Shown one piece after another: positions 1 through 8,971 of a DNA stretch of 63,763 nt. Location of the stretch: NCBI GenBank assembly GCA_947588705.1, contig CANPYT010000009.1, forward strand, positions 1 through 63,763, read 5' to 3'. A model generated the notes under the pieces. That model made no database searches. It was not told where the DNA came from and saw only the letters and a list, made by a program, of their open reading frames with translations. The number at the start of each line of letters is the position of its first letter. Within the stretch, counting starts at the first letter, position 1. Position numbers and translations under genes: made by a program. The DNA is from an uncultured Acetatifactor sp. Lineage in GTDB: Bacteria; Bacillota; Clostridia; Lachnospirales; Lachnospiraceae.

Positions 1-15
1 CTTTTCCTCTGTCAT
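1..15 (-). CDS. Start of a gene running off the left edge (partial, 5 codons)
   Basis: An ATG at 15-13 on the minus strand is preceded by a perfect AGGAGG (25-30) with a 9-nt spacer, and the first codons read MTEEK before the window ends. Only the ribosome binding site and five codons are visible, so no function can be assigned. The gene would be divergent from the rhamnosidase gene. Confidence 0.5.
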
Positions 16-60
16 AGGCAGAATCCTCCTGATATGAAATAATGGGGTTAATCTTGAAAA

Positions 61-320
61 ATACTGTAGAGTAAAACGCTGTAGAGTATAATTAAAATAG
101 AAGATTATGATTTTTCAAAGACAATATGATTATAGCAGGAATATGTTCCCCTGTAAAGACATTTGTTTTCTTAGTTTTCTTAGTTTTCTTAGTTTTCTTA
201 GTTTTCTTAAGATTTCTTAAAGGTTTCTTAAATGAATCTCTATTTTTCAATGCCTGTAGCTTGTTTCACGACTTGATTTTACGACTTTGTTTTACGACTT
301 GTTTTTACGACTTGTATTTC
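61..320. repeat. AT-rich leader with short tandem repeats
   Basis: This stretch ahead of the rhamnosidase gene holds several simple repeats: CTGTAGAGTA twice (about 66-90), five copies of a 9-bp TTTTCTTAG unit (about 168-212), and four copies of a TTTTACGACTT-like unit (about 266-320). The reading frame across it encodes a Phe/Leu/Val-rich repeat and is not a believable gene. I see no clear promoter. Confidence 0.6.
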
Positions 321-440
321 CGGCTTTGCGATTGCCCTGGCCGCTTCGGCTGGACAGTTGTAATATACAGGTTTATAATATACAGTAGGTTTTGAAAATC
401 TGCCGTATCCAGGCAGGGGAAACAGGAGTGAAGGAACATC

Positions 441-2612
441 ATGATTAAAAACGCGAATTGGATATGCCCGCCCGCTGACACAGGCGAGGTATGCCCGGTA
501 TTTTCAAGGAATATCCGTATTGACAAAACGGTCAGGTCCGCGCTGCTTTCCGTTACCGCAACGGGAGTTTACGAAGCGCGGATAAACGGCTGCCGTGTGG
601 GCGATTTCATTCTTGCGCCCGGCTGCACCGCGTATAAAAAAAGGCTGCAATATCAGACATATAATGTTACGGATATGCTTGAAAACGAAAACACGATCGA
701 CATACTCTTAGGCAAGGGCTGGTACAGAGGGCGTATAAGCGCGTCGGATAAGGAGATAAACGAAACCCCCGGCGCGGTGATCGCGGAGCTTAAAATATCA
801 TATTATGACGGCTCGGAGCAGGTCATTGCAACAGATGATTCCTGGACGGTAAGCACGAGCCGCATATTGCTTTCGGACATTTACGACGGGGAGATATATG
901 ACGCGTCGGCGGAAACAAAACAGCTCGGCGGCGCGGTAATGACCAATGATATTTCAAAATCCACGCTGATCCCGCAGGAGGGCGAATACGTCACGGAGCA
1001 TGAACGGATAAAGCCCGTAAGGATGTTTACAACTCCCAATGGCGAGCGCGTGATCGACTTCGGACAGAATATCGCGGGATATGTATCGATCGAATTGACT
1101 GCGGACAAGGGCGATAAGATCGTCCTCTCCCACGCGGAAATACTTGACAGCGACGGCAATTTCTATAATGCGAATTACCGCAGCGCAAAGGCCCGGCTTG
1201 AATATATCTGCCGTGACGGGCATCAGGTGTACAAACCGCATTTTACCTTTTTCGGATTTCGGTATATCCGCCTTGACGAATGCCCGAGCCATATCAACCT
1301 CGATCATTTTACTGCGGTCGCGCTATATTCCCATATGAAGCGCACGGGCCACATCAAAACAGGCAGCGAGAAGGTAAACAAGCTGTATGAAAACACCCTA
1401 TGGTCGCAGCGGGATAATTTTATCGATATCCCCACCGATTGCCCGCAGCGCGACGAGCGCATGGGCTGGCTCGGCGATGCCCAGGTGTTCGCGAAAACAG
1501 CGTGTTTCAATTACGATACGAGAAAATTCTTCAAAAAATGGCTCGGCGATCTGTGCGCGGAACAGCGCGAAAACGGTTCTGTTCCCGATACCGTGCCGAA
1601 CTTTTGGCTTATACCGAAGTCAAGTACCGCGTGGGGCGATGCCATAACGATTATTCCGTGGCAGATGTATCTGTTTTACGGAGATGAGGATATTTTAAAG
1701 CAGAATTTTGACGCGATGAAAAGGTGGGTGGATTACATCACACAGGACACGCTTGAGGAATATCTGTGGGTATGCTCCGACGACGACAAAGGGCTCTGGG
1801 GCAAGCATTACGGCGACTGGCTCGCTCTTGACGCGCCATACGGCAGCTATATAGGCTCGACGGATATCGATTTTATCGCGAGCGCGTTTTACGCGTATTC
1901 CACGGAAATCCTGGTAAAAGCCGGGAAAGTAATTCATAAAGATATGTCCGAATATGAGCGGCTTTATAAAAATATCGTGTCGGCGTTTAAAGGGAAGTAC
2001 AACAAATATTCCACACAGACGGAATGTGTGCTTGCGTTATATTTTAATCTGACGGACCATACAGCGGAGACCGCGGAACAATTAAATAACATGATAATCG
2101 CAAACGGGAACCGGCTTCAGACCGGGTTTGTGGGAACGCCGTACCTTTTGTACGCCCTCAGCGAAAACGGCTATGTAAAAACCGCGTACAGCCTGCTCCT
2201 GCAGGAGGAATATCCTTCATGGCTTTACGAGGTAAACCACAACGCGACTACGATATGGGAGCATTGGGACGGAATACGCGACGACGGGAAATTGTGGAGC
2301 ACGGATATGAACTCATATAACCACTATGCCTACGGCTCAGTGTGCGACTGGCTCTATTCCACGGCGGCGGGGATCAAGCCCGTGGAGGAACACGCCGGGT
2401 TTAAAGAGGCCGTAATAGCTCCCGTGCCCGACAAGCGACTCGGGAGCATGACCGCGGCATTTGATACCGCATACGGAACGATCAGATCCTCCTGGCGCTA
2501 TGACGGCGACGCCGTGCGGTATGAAATCGAAACGCCTGTTAATGCGACTGTCATTATCAATAATAAAAAACATTTTATAACAAAGGGGACACATAGATTT
2601 TCCTCTTTATAG
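441..2612 (+). CDS. Alpha-L-rhamnosidase, glycoside hydrolase family 78
   Basis: Predicted to hydrolyse terminal alpha-L-rhamnose from plant glycans or glycosides. The 723-residue protein has the N-terminal beta-sandwich region of the family (residues 1 to about 290), an (alpha/alpha)6-barrel with the signature DIPTDCPQRDERMGWLGD near residues 335-350, where the acidic catalytic residues lie, and a C-terminal beta domain. There is no signal peptide, so it probably acts in the cytoplasm on imported rhamnosides. It is somewhat shorter than many family members. The ATG at 441 follows GAAGGAACATC. It stands alone and ends at a strong terminator. A 119-bp piece of the gene is duplicated at 8642-8760. 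Family assignment is firm; substrate is not. Confidence 0.93.
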   Translation: MIKNANWICPPADTGEVCPVFSRNIRIDKTVRSALLSVTATGVYEARINGCRVGDFILAPGCTAYKKRLQYQTYNVTDMLENENTIDILLGKGWYRGRISASDKEINETPGAVIAELKISYYDGSEQVIATDDSWTVSTSRILLSDIYDGEIYDASAETKQLGGAVMTNDISKSTLIPQEGEYVTEHERIKPVRMFTTPNGERVIDFGQNIAGYVSIELTADKGDKIVLSHAEILDSDGNFYNANYRSAKARLEYICRDGHQVYKPHFTFFGFRYIRLDECPSHINLDHFTAVALYSHMKRTGHIKTGSEKVNKLYENTLWSQRDNFIDIPTDCPQRDERMGWLGDAQVFAKTACFNYDTRKFFKKWLGDLCAEQRENGSVPDTVPNFWLIPKSSTAWGDAITIIPWQMYLFYGDEDILKQNFDAMKRWVDYITQDTLEEYLWVCSDDDKGLWGKHYGDWLALDAPYGSYIGSTDIDFIASAFYAYSTEILVKAGKVIHKDMSEYERLYKNIVSAFKGKYNKYSTQTECVLALYFNLTDHTAETAEQLNNMIIANGNRLQTGFVGTPYLLYALSENGYVKTAYSLLLQEEYPSWLYEVNHNATTIWEHWDGIRDDGKLWSTDMNSYNHYAYGSVCDWLYSTAAGIKPVEEHAGFKEAVIAPVPDKRLGSMTAAFDTAYGTIRSSWRYDGDAVRYEIETPVNATVIINNKKHFITKGTHRFSSL

Positions 2613-2719
2613 GTATTGGATCCATTCCAGATCACCTGCGCCGCATTCTGTAAAATCAGGCATTTCATCTGTTATGATTTGAAGTTTCAGAAATGTACTG
2701 TTCTTCGCCTTCTTCATTT

Positions 2720-2763
2720 AAAAAGTCCTGGAAGCCATCGGAGCGGCTTTCAGGACTTTTTTA
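2720..2763. terminator. Bidirectional Rho-independent terminator
   Basis: The stem AAAAGTCCTG...CAGGACTTTT with an inner GCC/GGC pairing is flanked by A and T runs, so it can end transcripts from the rhamnosidase gene (plus strand) and from the convergent gene ending at 2778. Confidence 0.85.
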
Positions 2764-2777
2764 ACGCTGTCTGGCAT

Positions 2778-3266
2778 TTAGTTCTGGTCAAGATCCTCCC
2801 AGCACATTTCAGGAGCAGGATCGTTCATGGCACAGAATGCCGGTCTACCCAGGGGGAAACGGGGTAAACAAAATTCACTGTCAATGCCTATGCATTCGTA
2901 CTTCAATTCGCTTACGGTTTCCGAGCTGTATGCGCCGCTCTTTCCTTTGTCCATGACGATCTTCTCCAGTGTATCCGCCTCCTGGCGCGGCAGTTTGCTG
3001 AAATCAAAATATTCCTTTTCGCCTAATTCCCGGATAATCTCCATGACCTGCTCTGTCTTGAGATTCCCCACTAGAAATCCCTCAGGAAGTTCCATACTCT
3101 GCCTCTTGGGTAACAACATCGCAATTGCCGTAGGCCCGACGGAAAAGTCTTTTGCCGCCTGCATCATCACAACTTCCTTTCCGTTAAAGGGCACTTTCTT
3201 CTCGCACACCGGGACGACCTTCTCCCCCTGCAGCAACTGACCTGTAAAACCTACTACTCTTATCAT
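2778..3266 (-). CDS. Hypothetical protein, 162 residues
   Basis: I do not recognise this family. The protein is soluble with no signal peptide or membrane segment; residues 15-50 look like beta strands (VVPVCEKKVPFNG) and the C-terminus is acidic with a few cysteines. The start at 3266 follows AGAGGAAGTT. Directly upstream of that site is one of the GC-rich leader hairpins shared with seven other genes in this window (3283-3296). It is the last gene before the bidirectional terminator and lies downstream of the WYL regulator, separated by a hairpin at about 3392, so it is probably transcribed separately. Confidence 0.7.
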   Translation of the reverse strand: MIRVVGFTGQLLQGEKVVPVCEKKVPFNGKEVVMMQAAKDFSVGPTAIAMLLPKRQSMELPEGFLVGNLKTEQVMEIIRELGEKEYFDFSKLPRQEADTLEKIVMDKGKSGAYSSETVSELKYECIGIDSEFCLPRFPLGRPAFCAMNDPAPEMCWEDLDQN

Positions 3267-3282
3267 AACTTCCTCTCTTTCT

Positions 3283-3296
3283 GCCGCCGCTGCGGC
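3283..3296 (-). promoter_or_regulatory. Leader hairpin upstream of the ribosome binding site (copy 1)
   Basis: On the mRNA: stem GCCGC, loop AGCG, stem GCGGC, then a GGCAGAAAGAGAGGAAGTT stretch and the ATG of the 162-residue protein. It belongs to the eight-member leader family described under findings. Confidence 0.65.
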
Positions 3297-3389
3297 TTCA
3301 TCGGCTCTGCGTTCTTCCCAGAGCCGGATGGGTTATTTTGTTTACAAGAAGATCATAGCATACCCCCTTGTACGGATATACGCACAAGC

Positions 3390-3426
3390 GCAAAAAAAGC
3401 AGAACGTTTTTGTTCTGCTTTTTTTC
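3390..3426. terminator. Bidirectional terminator between the WYL gene and the 162-residue gene
   Basis: A run of A, the stem GCAGAAC, a short T-rich loop, GTTCTGC and a run of T form a typical hairpin that works on both strands; it would end the WYL-containing operon. Confidence 0.75.
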
Positions 3427-3456
3427 TGCTTTTTTTACAGCTTATTTTGCCTGTCA

Positions 3457-4437
3457 TCATAGATACAATTCCAGCGCCGCCGCAAGAAAGTCCTTGTATT
3501 GCCGTCTTATCCCTGCCGGTTCGAGGATCTCCATATCCGTTCCATTGGCGGCGATCCAGCCGAAAAACTGCGGACTGATGTTGACCGAAAAATGCACGGT
3601 AAAATACCCGTTCCGCTTGGGCACCATCATGACATCCAGTCCATATCTGTCAATGATCACGCCTGCAGTCCGATTCGCACATTTCAGGGTGACATTCACT
3701 TCCTCGCCGCCGAACATTCCAAACGTCTTTCCCGAAAAGTTTTTTTGATACTGTTCATATACCGCCGCCCCTTCCCGCTCCATGTGCGGAAGTACCTGGG
3801 CGTTCATCATCCTGTCCACCCGGTAATGCTTAATATCCTGAATTTCAGGATCATACGCCAGCAGGTAATAATTCTCATCATCCCAAATCAGGCCCCACGG
3901 ACTTACCGTATAGACTTTTCCCCCATGGCGGAGGCGCTGCTCCTTCTTTTCCGTCCACTCGGCATACTGGAAACTGATACGGAAATTCTCGCTCATCGCC
4001 TCATAGAGCAGATCCACTATATAATAGACTTTCTCAAATCCTGTTTTTGCCGGATTGCTCAGGAAGATCTGCCGATGCAGTTTCCTCGCCTGATGCCTGC
4101 CCGCAAAACCCTCCAGTTTTCGGATCAGCGCCTCGGATTTTTTCGGGGAAATGAATTTTGCCACCTGTACTGCGTCAATCAATATTTTCAGCTCCGGGAG
4201 CTCAAGTTCCCTTTCCGCCAAATACCATCCCCTGTTACCCGGCGCCTTCACAATATCCATGCCAAACTGCTCCAGAGCCTGAATATCTCCGTAGATGCTC
4301 CTCCTGTCGGCGTACATGCCGTAGCCTTGCAGTTTTCTGTCAATATCCGCCGCCGTGACAGGATGCTCCTCGTCCGAGTCGTCCTGCAAAACTTTCATGA
4401 CAATAAGCGTCTTGAGCTTCATCTCCCAGGAAGCCAT
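3457..4437 (-). CDS. WYL-domain transcriptional regulator
   Basis: This 326-residue protein has an N-terminal winged helix-turn-helix (residues about 5-65, including ADRRSIYGDIQALEQFG) and a C-terminal WYL sensor region (about 135-240, with SPWGLIWDDENYYLLAYD) followed by a WCX-like tail. Such regulators respond to a ligand, often nucleic acid or nucleotide, bound by the WYL domain, and many control stress or defence genes. Start at 4437 follows AAGGAGGTATCTTT. It begins only 12 nt after the stop of the upstream repeat-protein gene, so it is probably the last gene of the 8532-3457 operon and may regulate it; that last point is inference. Confidence 0.85.
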   Translation of the reverse strand: MASWEMKLKTLIVMKVLQDDSDEEHPVTAADIDRKLQGYGMYADRRSIYGDIQALEQFGMDIVKAPGNRGWYLAERELELPELKILIDAVQVAKFISPKKSEALIRKLEGFAGRHQARKLHRQIFLSNPAKTGFEKVYYIVDLLYEAMSENFRISFQYAEWTEKKEQRLRHGGKVYTVSPWGLIWDDENYYLLAYDPEIQDIKHYRVDRMMNAQVLPHMEREGAAVYEQYQKNFSGKTFGMFGGEEVNVTLKCANRTAGVIIDRYGLDVMMVPKRNGYFTVHFSVNISPQFFGWIAANGTDMEILEPAGIRRQYKDFLAAALELYL

Positions 4438-4449
4438 AAAGATACCTCC

Positions 4450-5526
4450 TTAGCTTTTCCGGTTTGCAAACCATTTCCCAACGGCATACAAAACAGCCGA
4501 TATCGCCATATCAATGAGCGCATTATCCATATCGTTCTTCGCAAGGTTGGCAAAAAACCAGGAAAGCCAGAAAATAGGAAGGGCGATCCCGATTCCCCTT
4601 CGGAATCTCTTTTTTATGATCTGAAAGATCAGATAAAATATGGGGGAATAAAACGTCACCATACTGCATACTTGAAATAACCCGGGGATCCCTTTGGAAT
4701 AATACTTTGCCATAGCTCCAAAAGGCCCCACCCGCATATCGATCAAAAAGAATAGAACCACCGCCGCCAAAAGGACGGATCCCAGGACCCTCCGAAAATC
4801 CTGACCGGTATATCCTTGTTCCCGGCGTTCTGCTCCGGACTGCACAGTCTCTTTTTTCAGCGACTTAGAAAATTTTCCGATGCCATCTCCTATGCCGCCC
4901 CCGATTTTCTTTAAGGCTTCCCGGCCCTTTTCAGCGCCCTGCTGCACCTGACGGTCCCACATCTGTTCCTGCCGCTGCTGGCGGTCCCACATCTGTTCCT
5001 GCCGCTGCTGGCGATCCCACATCTGCTCCTGTTGCTGCTGGCGGCCCCACATCTGCTCCTGTTGCTGCTGGCGGTCCCACATCTGCTCCTGCCGCTGCTG
5101 GCGATCCCACATCTGCTCCTGCCGCTGCTGGCGGTCCCACATCTGCTCCTGCTGCAGCTGCGGATCCGAATTTATCCTATCCCTCTCCCACATAAATTCG
5201 TCAATGGTCCTATGGTCTGGCCACTCACGCGGGCATCCCCTTGGGTACTGCTCCGCAAAATCCAGGAAATCGTCAAGCGTCAGATTAAGCCTTATATAAT
5301 GGCCCGAATTCTGCCCGCTGAACCCGCAGCATCTCATAATGGTCGAAACATCCTGCGTCTTTGCCATATCTGCGGTTCCGTATACTTTGTATGCGGTGTT
5401 CTCCATATTGTTTCTTTCATAAAGATAAGTATATAAGACCCTTGCCTTTTCTTCCGCCCGCATATGGTAGAAAGTATCTCTGTCACTCTTTGACGGAGGC
5501 TGATTGGGATTCATCCTCGCCGCCAT
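4450..5526 (-). CDS. Membrane protein with seven QEQMWDRQQR-type repeats, function unknown
   Basis: A 358-residue protein in three parts. Residues 1-120 are soluble and unrecognised. Residues 126-195 are seven near-perfect 10-residue repeats (QEQMWDRQQR), predicted to be a charged, Gln-rich helix or coiled coil. Residues 245-358 hold three or four hydrophobic segments (for example VLLAAVVLFFLIDM and SPIFYLIFQII), so it should sit in the membrane with the repeats in the cytoplasm. Start at 5526 follows AAAGGAGAAAAT and a leader hairpin. It sits between the predicted nuclease-fold gene and the WYL regulator in one minus-strand run. No function is assigned. Confidence 0.75.
   Translation of the reverse strand: MAARMNPNQPPSKSDRDTFYHMRAEEKARVLYTYLYERNNMENTAYKVYGTADMAKTQDVSTIMRCCGFSGQNSGHYIRLNLTLDDFLDFAEQYPRGCPREWPDHRTIDEFMWERDRINSDPQLQQEQMWDRQQRQEQMWDRQQRQEQMWDRQQQQEQMWGRQQQQEQMWDRQQRQEQMWDRQQRQEQMWDRQVQQGAEKGREALKKIGGGIGDGIGKFSKSLKKETVQSGAERREQGYTGQDFRRVLGSVLLAAVVLFFLIDMRVGPFGAMAKYYSKGIPGLFQVCSMVTFYSPIFYLIFQIIKKRFRRGIGIALPIFWLSWFFANLAKNDMDNALIDMAISAVLYAVGKWFANRKS
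4942..5151. repeat. Coding tandem repeat, seven units of 30 bp
   Basis: Seven head-to-tail 30-bp units with small differences, all in frame with the membrane protein, giving seven 10-residue repeats. Copy number probably varies between strains by slippage. There are no spacers, so this is not a CRISPR array. Confidence 0.9.
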
Positions 5527-5541
5527 ATTTTCTCCTTTCCC

Positions 5542-5558
5542 GCGCTGCCCGGCAGCGC
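5542..5558 (-). promoter_or_regulatory. Leader hairpin upstream of the ribosome binding site (copy 2)
   Basis: On the mRNA: arms GCGCTGCC and GGCAGCGC nearly abutting, then GGGAAAGGAGAAAAT and ATG. The stem differs in sequence from the others but has the same position relative to the ribosome binding site. Confidence 0.55.
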
Positions 5559-5620
5559 TTCCCGCCCTGTTTCATTTCCTCCCCATGCCTAATACATCTG
5601 TCTGCGGAATGGCCGTTTCT

Positions 5621-6157
5621 TCAAAAAACTTCCACCCCTTCCAGCTCGTTAAACTGCATTTCCATGTAAGCGACCTGCGGGCATTCCTTGATCCTGCTCA
5701 GCCATCTGCTTCTGTCGCTCTCTGTGTACCGCAGGGAAAAACCATCCGTGCTCCTATTCACAAATCCCACCCTTTCATCCTCTTTATCCTCGCTCATCCG
5801 CAGGAGATCTTCCAGCTTTGCCACGAAGATACGGATCTTCCGAACTCCCTCCATTTCATCCACAAACACAAAGGAGACGGCTGGAATCATCCCGAAAGTC
5901 TCTGCCGTCTCTTTCAGTTTGTCAATATTACCCTGGGAAAAATTAAAACTTTTGCCCTCCGTCTCCGGAATATTCCGTCCCTTTACGGAGATCGCGTAGC
6001 GGACGGAAGTATCCTTCCGCTTTGTGGCGATCACATCCGCACCCACATGATCGATCAGCGCCACAGACATGTCCTTCAACTGTCCCAGCACATACATGGT
6101 CAGACTCTCAGCGAAATCCCCAAATTGCTTTGCCCATCGTAAATCCTTGTCCTGCAT
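5621..6157 (-). CDS. Predicted PD-(D/E)XK nuclease-fold protein
   Basis: A 178-residue soluble protein. Residues 10-65 carry a pattern like that of the PD-(D/E)XK superfamily: GDFAESLTMYVLG (helix with a Glu), then HVGADVIA (Asp), then RYAISVKGR (the xVK element). This is the spacing expected for a small nuclease such as a Holliday-junction-resolvase-like or restriction-like domain. The assignment rests on motif reading only. The C-terminal half is not recognised. Start at 6157 follows AAGGAGAGAAGAAAA. It lies between two membrane-protein genes in the 8532-3457 run, so a DNA-directed role for the operon is possible. Confidence 0.6.
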   Translation of the reverse strand: MQDKDLRWAKQFGDFAESLTMYVLGQLKDMSVALIDHVGADVIATKRKDTSVRYAISVKGRNIPETEGKSFNFSQGNIDKLKETAETFGMIPAVSFVFVDEMEGVRKIRIFVAKLEDLLRMSEDKEDERVGFVNRSTDGFSLRYTESDRSRWLSRIKECPQVAYMEMQFNELEGVEVF

Positions 6158-6226
6158 TTTTCTTCTCTCCTTGTCTTTATTTTTTGCGAAAACCTTGTAT
6201 AGTGTCCTTCTGTTTCTTCCTCTGCA

Positions 6227-6712
6227 TTAATGTATCACGTAGCCGACCACCGCCAGAACCAGCGGGAGAATAAAGAGAGTGACCCCTGCAAGTCTCCTGG
6301 CACATACATAACAGATCACCGAGATCACAGCTCCCATTACCGCACAGGGGCCTGCGTCCCCTTCTCCTCCTCCCAGCAGCCAATAGAGAGCAAGCCCCCA
6401 AGTAAGCCATCCTATAAAGACGGCGCCTATGTTCTGCTGCTTTCTCTCCGAGACGATAGCCTCCTCACTGCCGCCTTTCCTTCGGCGGTCCGCCTTTCCA
6501 TTGTTCCAGCAGTAATCCTCAAAAGAAACCTTGCAGCTTCCACTGTCCACCGCCCTGACATAACTCTCTATATTCGTCTTAGTCGCCAGGCGCTGGTTTT
6601 CTCCGGACCTCACCTTATATCTAGCCAGCTCCTGCACCTCCGCCTGAGTCGCGTTCATGGACTGACCCTTTGCTCTTCGATACAACAGATCTACCTTTCT
6701 CGCCCTGTTCAT
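6227..6712 (-). CDS. Small membrane protein, function unknown
   Basis: The 161-residue protein has a basic soluble N-terminal half (residues 1-85) and three hydrophobic segments in its C-terminal half (about 90-160; [52 protein letters not shown]). Start at 6712 was chosen because GGAGGGTTGAG precedes it; the upstream ATG at 6745 would overlap the previous gene. It follows the 599-residue gene by 20 nt, indicating cotranscription. I do not recognise the family. Confidence 0.65.
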   Translation of the reverse strand: MNRARKVDLLYRRAKGQSMNATQAEVQELARYKVRSGENQRLATKTNIESYVRAVDSGSCKVSFEDYCWNNGKADRRRKGGSEEAIVSERKQQNIGAVFIGWLTWGLALYWLLGGGEGDAGPCAVMGAVISVICYVCARRLAGVTLFILPLVLAVVGYVIH

Positions 6713-6732
6713 CTCAACCCTCCAGCATCCGC

Positions 6733-8532
6733 TTACTGCAGCCAATCCTTCGCCGCGTCATACATCGCCTCTGCAGTATGGCGAAACCATGCGTACTGTT
6801 CTTCCACATCAATACCCGCAACAGGAATATGTATATTAAAATTGGCGGCGTCCGCATCCCCTTTCCAGGCACACTCTCCCAGATCCTGAAGTTTGCGGTC
6901 GATCTCTTCCCTGTGCTCCATAATACGTGCAAATATTTCAGGAAGTTTTTTTACAATAAAAGCGGTGCGCAGGCTGTTCTTATTGACATCACATTCCAGA
7001 TAGATCCTGGGGCTCCAGTTGATATAATAAAAATTGTAATCTCCTGCCGTTCCAGGCCGCAGTGCGCTATCCAGCCCGTTTTCTTGAAGGTAGCGGCGAA
7101 ATCCCTCCCAATATTCCTCGAAAGCAGGCGACTGCGCGTCATAGGGCCATCCGGGATATCCCGTCTTCTTCAACGTCTGCGCATTCCCGGCCTGTCCGCC
7201 CCCGGAAAATCCTTCTTCCGTTTGGGAAACCTCCGACTCTCTTTGTTCCGCACTTTTCATTTCATATAGTTCCTTCAGGCTATAACCGCTGGCCTGTTCA
7301 TAACCATCTGCTTTATCCGTTCCCACCAGACAGTCCAACTGGCGGTGCGATTTGGGATAATATTGAAATTTTTCGCCATCCATAGAATAAAAGCGGATGC
7401 AGTCCTTCAGGACCGTCATATCATCGTTGCCGCCGTGAGTTTTAATCTTCCATCTCTCCCTGCTGCCGTCCGAAGCAAAAGAACAGAAATAACCACCTTC
7501 ATATGCGTAACAAAATTCACCGTCAAAGTAAATCCTCCACGCCCGTTCCAGACATCGGGGAATCTTCCATACCGGAAGATCTCCCCGCTTTTGCGGCAGC
7601 GGCTCCAGCGTCATAGCTTCCCACTCTTCGTAATCGCCCTCCTCGTCGCAGGGCTCCTTTAAGACCCACATGATGTTTTTTTGCATATCAAAGGCTCTTA
7701 TGGTCCGACGCATCATGCTCCCGTTCCCTCGCGCTTGAACATACTCTTCCGGATTTTTCAAAGGGTCATACTGAGGAGAACTCAGGCAGTACAGTTGTTT
7801 GAAATCATAATAATACCATTCATCAGCTGATTCAAGTCCCTCCCATATTTCCGAGTTTTCGTCAGTTCTGTAAGAATTGACCTCCAGACACAGAACCGCC
7901 CCTTTTTCATTCCCCATCACAGACAGCGTCGCCCACACACTCTCGACCATAGTCATGTTCCACTTCCGGCTTTCCTCATAAAATGCCTTGACAATACAGG
8001 TCTCCTCACCGGATTCTAAATCCATCATATATGCACTATATGCAGTCCATGAACCATAACTACCCTCCTCTTTAAGATAATACAGGATCGTTCCGCAGAG
8101 ATACGGATGAATGATGCGTTCCTTATATTCCTCAGCGAGAGAAATCCTCTTGACCAACTCTCCTTCCGGGGTGAACCACGAGATTCCCCACATGCTAATA
8201 GCAAAAACGCCCTTGGGGTTCTTTACCAGCAAATCCGCGTCACCCAAGCTTCCCTGCAGATACTCTGTCCTGTGCGGATTTTTTACGTCACCCAGCCTCA
8301 CTTTCCAAAGGCAATAATGATAATCTAACAGATAGCACCCATCCTGAAAGCTTCCGGTTATATTGGTGCGGCAGGAATCATATCGTCTGTCCCGTTGTTC
8401 CCATGCCTCCTCATAACCAGTATTCCTACCAGTCCCAAACCTAAAATACCTCTCCGTTCCCTGCGGCTCCATCTGCGATTCCCAGTATCCCTGCCGTAGC
8501 CTGTTCCCTTCTCCCATATTGCTCCGGTCCAT
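6733..8532 (-). CDS. Large hypothetical protein, probably repetitive beta structure
   Basis: A 599-residue protein without signal peptide or membrane segments. Residues 60-420 consist of many aromatic-rich beta-strand-like stretches (for example GVFAISMWGISWFTPEG and FAYEGGYFCSFASDG) that suggest a beta-propeller-like fold. The C-terminal 130 residues are helical and end in WFRHTAEAMYDAAKDWLQ. The start at 8532 follows GGGAGGATTGGAA; the upstream ATG at 8637 has no such site. First gene of the minus-strand run that leads through the predicted nuclease-fold protein to the WYL regulator. No function is claimed. Confidence 0.65.
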   Translation of the reverse strand: MDRSNMGEGNRLRQGYWESQMEPQGTERYFRFGTGRNTGYEEAWEQRDRRYDSCRTNITGSFQDGCYLLDYHYCLWKVRLGDVKNPHRTEYLQGSLGDADLLVKNPKGVFAISMWGISWFTPEGELVKRISLAEEYKERIIHPYLCGTILYYLKEEGSYGSWTAYSAYMMDLESGEETCIVKAFYEESRKWNMTMVESVWATLSVMGNEKGAVLCLEVNSYRTDENSEIWEGLESADEWYYYDFKQLYCLSSPQYDPLKNPEEYVQARGNGSMMRRTIRAFDMQKNIMWVLKEPCDEEGDYEEWEAMTLEPLPQKRGDLPVWKIPRCLERAWRIYFDGEFCYAYEGGYFCSFASDGSRERWKIKTHGGNDDMTVLKDCIRFYSMDGEKFQYYPKSHRQLDCLVGTDKADGYEQASGYSLKELYEMKSAEQRESEVSQTEEGFSGGGQAGNAQTLKKTGYPGWPYDAQSPAFEEYWEGFRRYLQENGLDSALRPGTAGDYNFYYINWSPRIYLECDVNKNSLRTAFIVKKLPEIFARIMEHREEIDRKLQDLGECAWKGDADAANFNIHIPVAGIDVEEQYAWFRHTAEAMYDAAKDWLQ

Positions 8533-8641
8533 TTCCAATCCTCCCGCACTTCTTTGCAGAATTTTCACGTAAGTTTTACATATTATACCCCCCCGGAACA
8601 ATCTGTCAAGGAAATTGTATTTTTGTATTTTTGTCAACGGT

Positions 8642-8760
8642 GCCCTCAGCGAAAACGGCTATGTAAAAACCGCGTACAGCCTGCTCCTGCAGGAGGAATA
8701 TCCTTCATGGCTTTATGAGGTAAACCGCAACGCGACTACGATATGGGAGCACTGGGACGG
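8642..8760 (+). pseudogene. Duplicated internal fragment of the rhamnosidase gene
   Basis: These 119 bp match 2154-2272 inside the family 78 gene with three mismatches (about 97 percent identity by eye) and encode the same segment ALSENGYVKTAYSLLLQEE onward. It has no start signal and runs into unrelated sequence, so it is a duplicated scrap, not a gene. The near identity means the copying was recent or came from a close relative. Confidence 0.9.
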
Positions 8761-8901
8761 CAACAATATATCCAACCAGGAAACCTTTGACAACGGGAAG
8801 CGAAAAAAACAGCCATCGAGCTGGCGTATGCGGAAGTGAGCATCTACAACAGGAAGGACTTGGAGCGTGAGCTTCAGAACGAGGGCGTGTCCTCACAATA
8901 A
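8761..8901 (+). pseudogene. Unidentified coding remnant fused to the rhamnosidase fragment
   Basis: One plus-strand frame reads TAIELAYAEVSIYNRKDLE and on to SSQ followed by TAA, with gene-like composition but no start. It looks like the 3' end of a foreign gene, perhaps from a mobile element. I do not recognise the family. The rest of 8533-8971 shows nothing. Confidence 0.35.
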
Positions 8902-8971
8902 AAATCCCCATATTACCAGGATACAATGGACGCAGCATTCCATTATCTGCCATTATCTGCAATAACCCCCG

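Noticed and set aside
126..395. 89-residue Phe/Leu-rich open frame
   Set aside because: Translation of the 9-bp tandem repeat; no ribosome binding site and no protein-like composition.
4942..5151. Regular 30-bp repeats that resemble a CRISPR array
   Set aside because: Units are directly adjacent without spacers and are in frame with a coding sequence.
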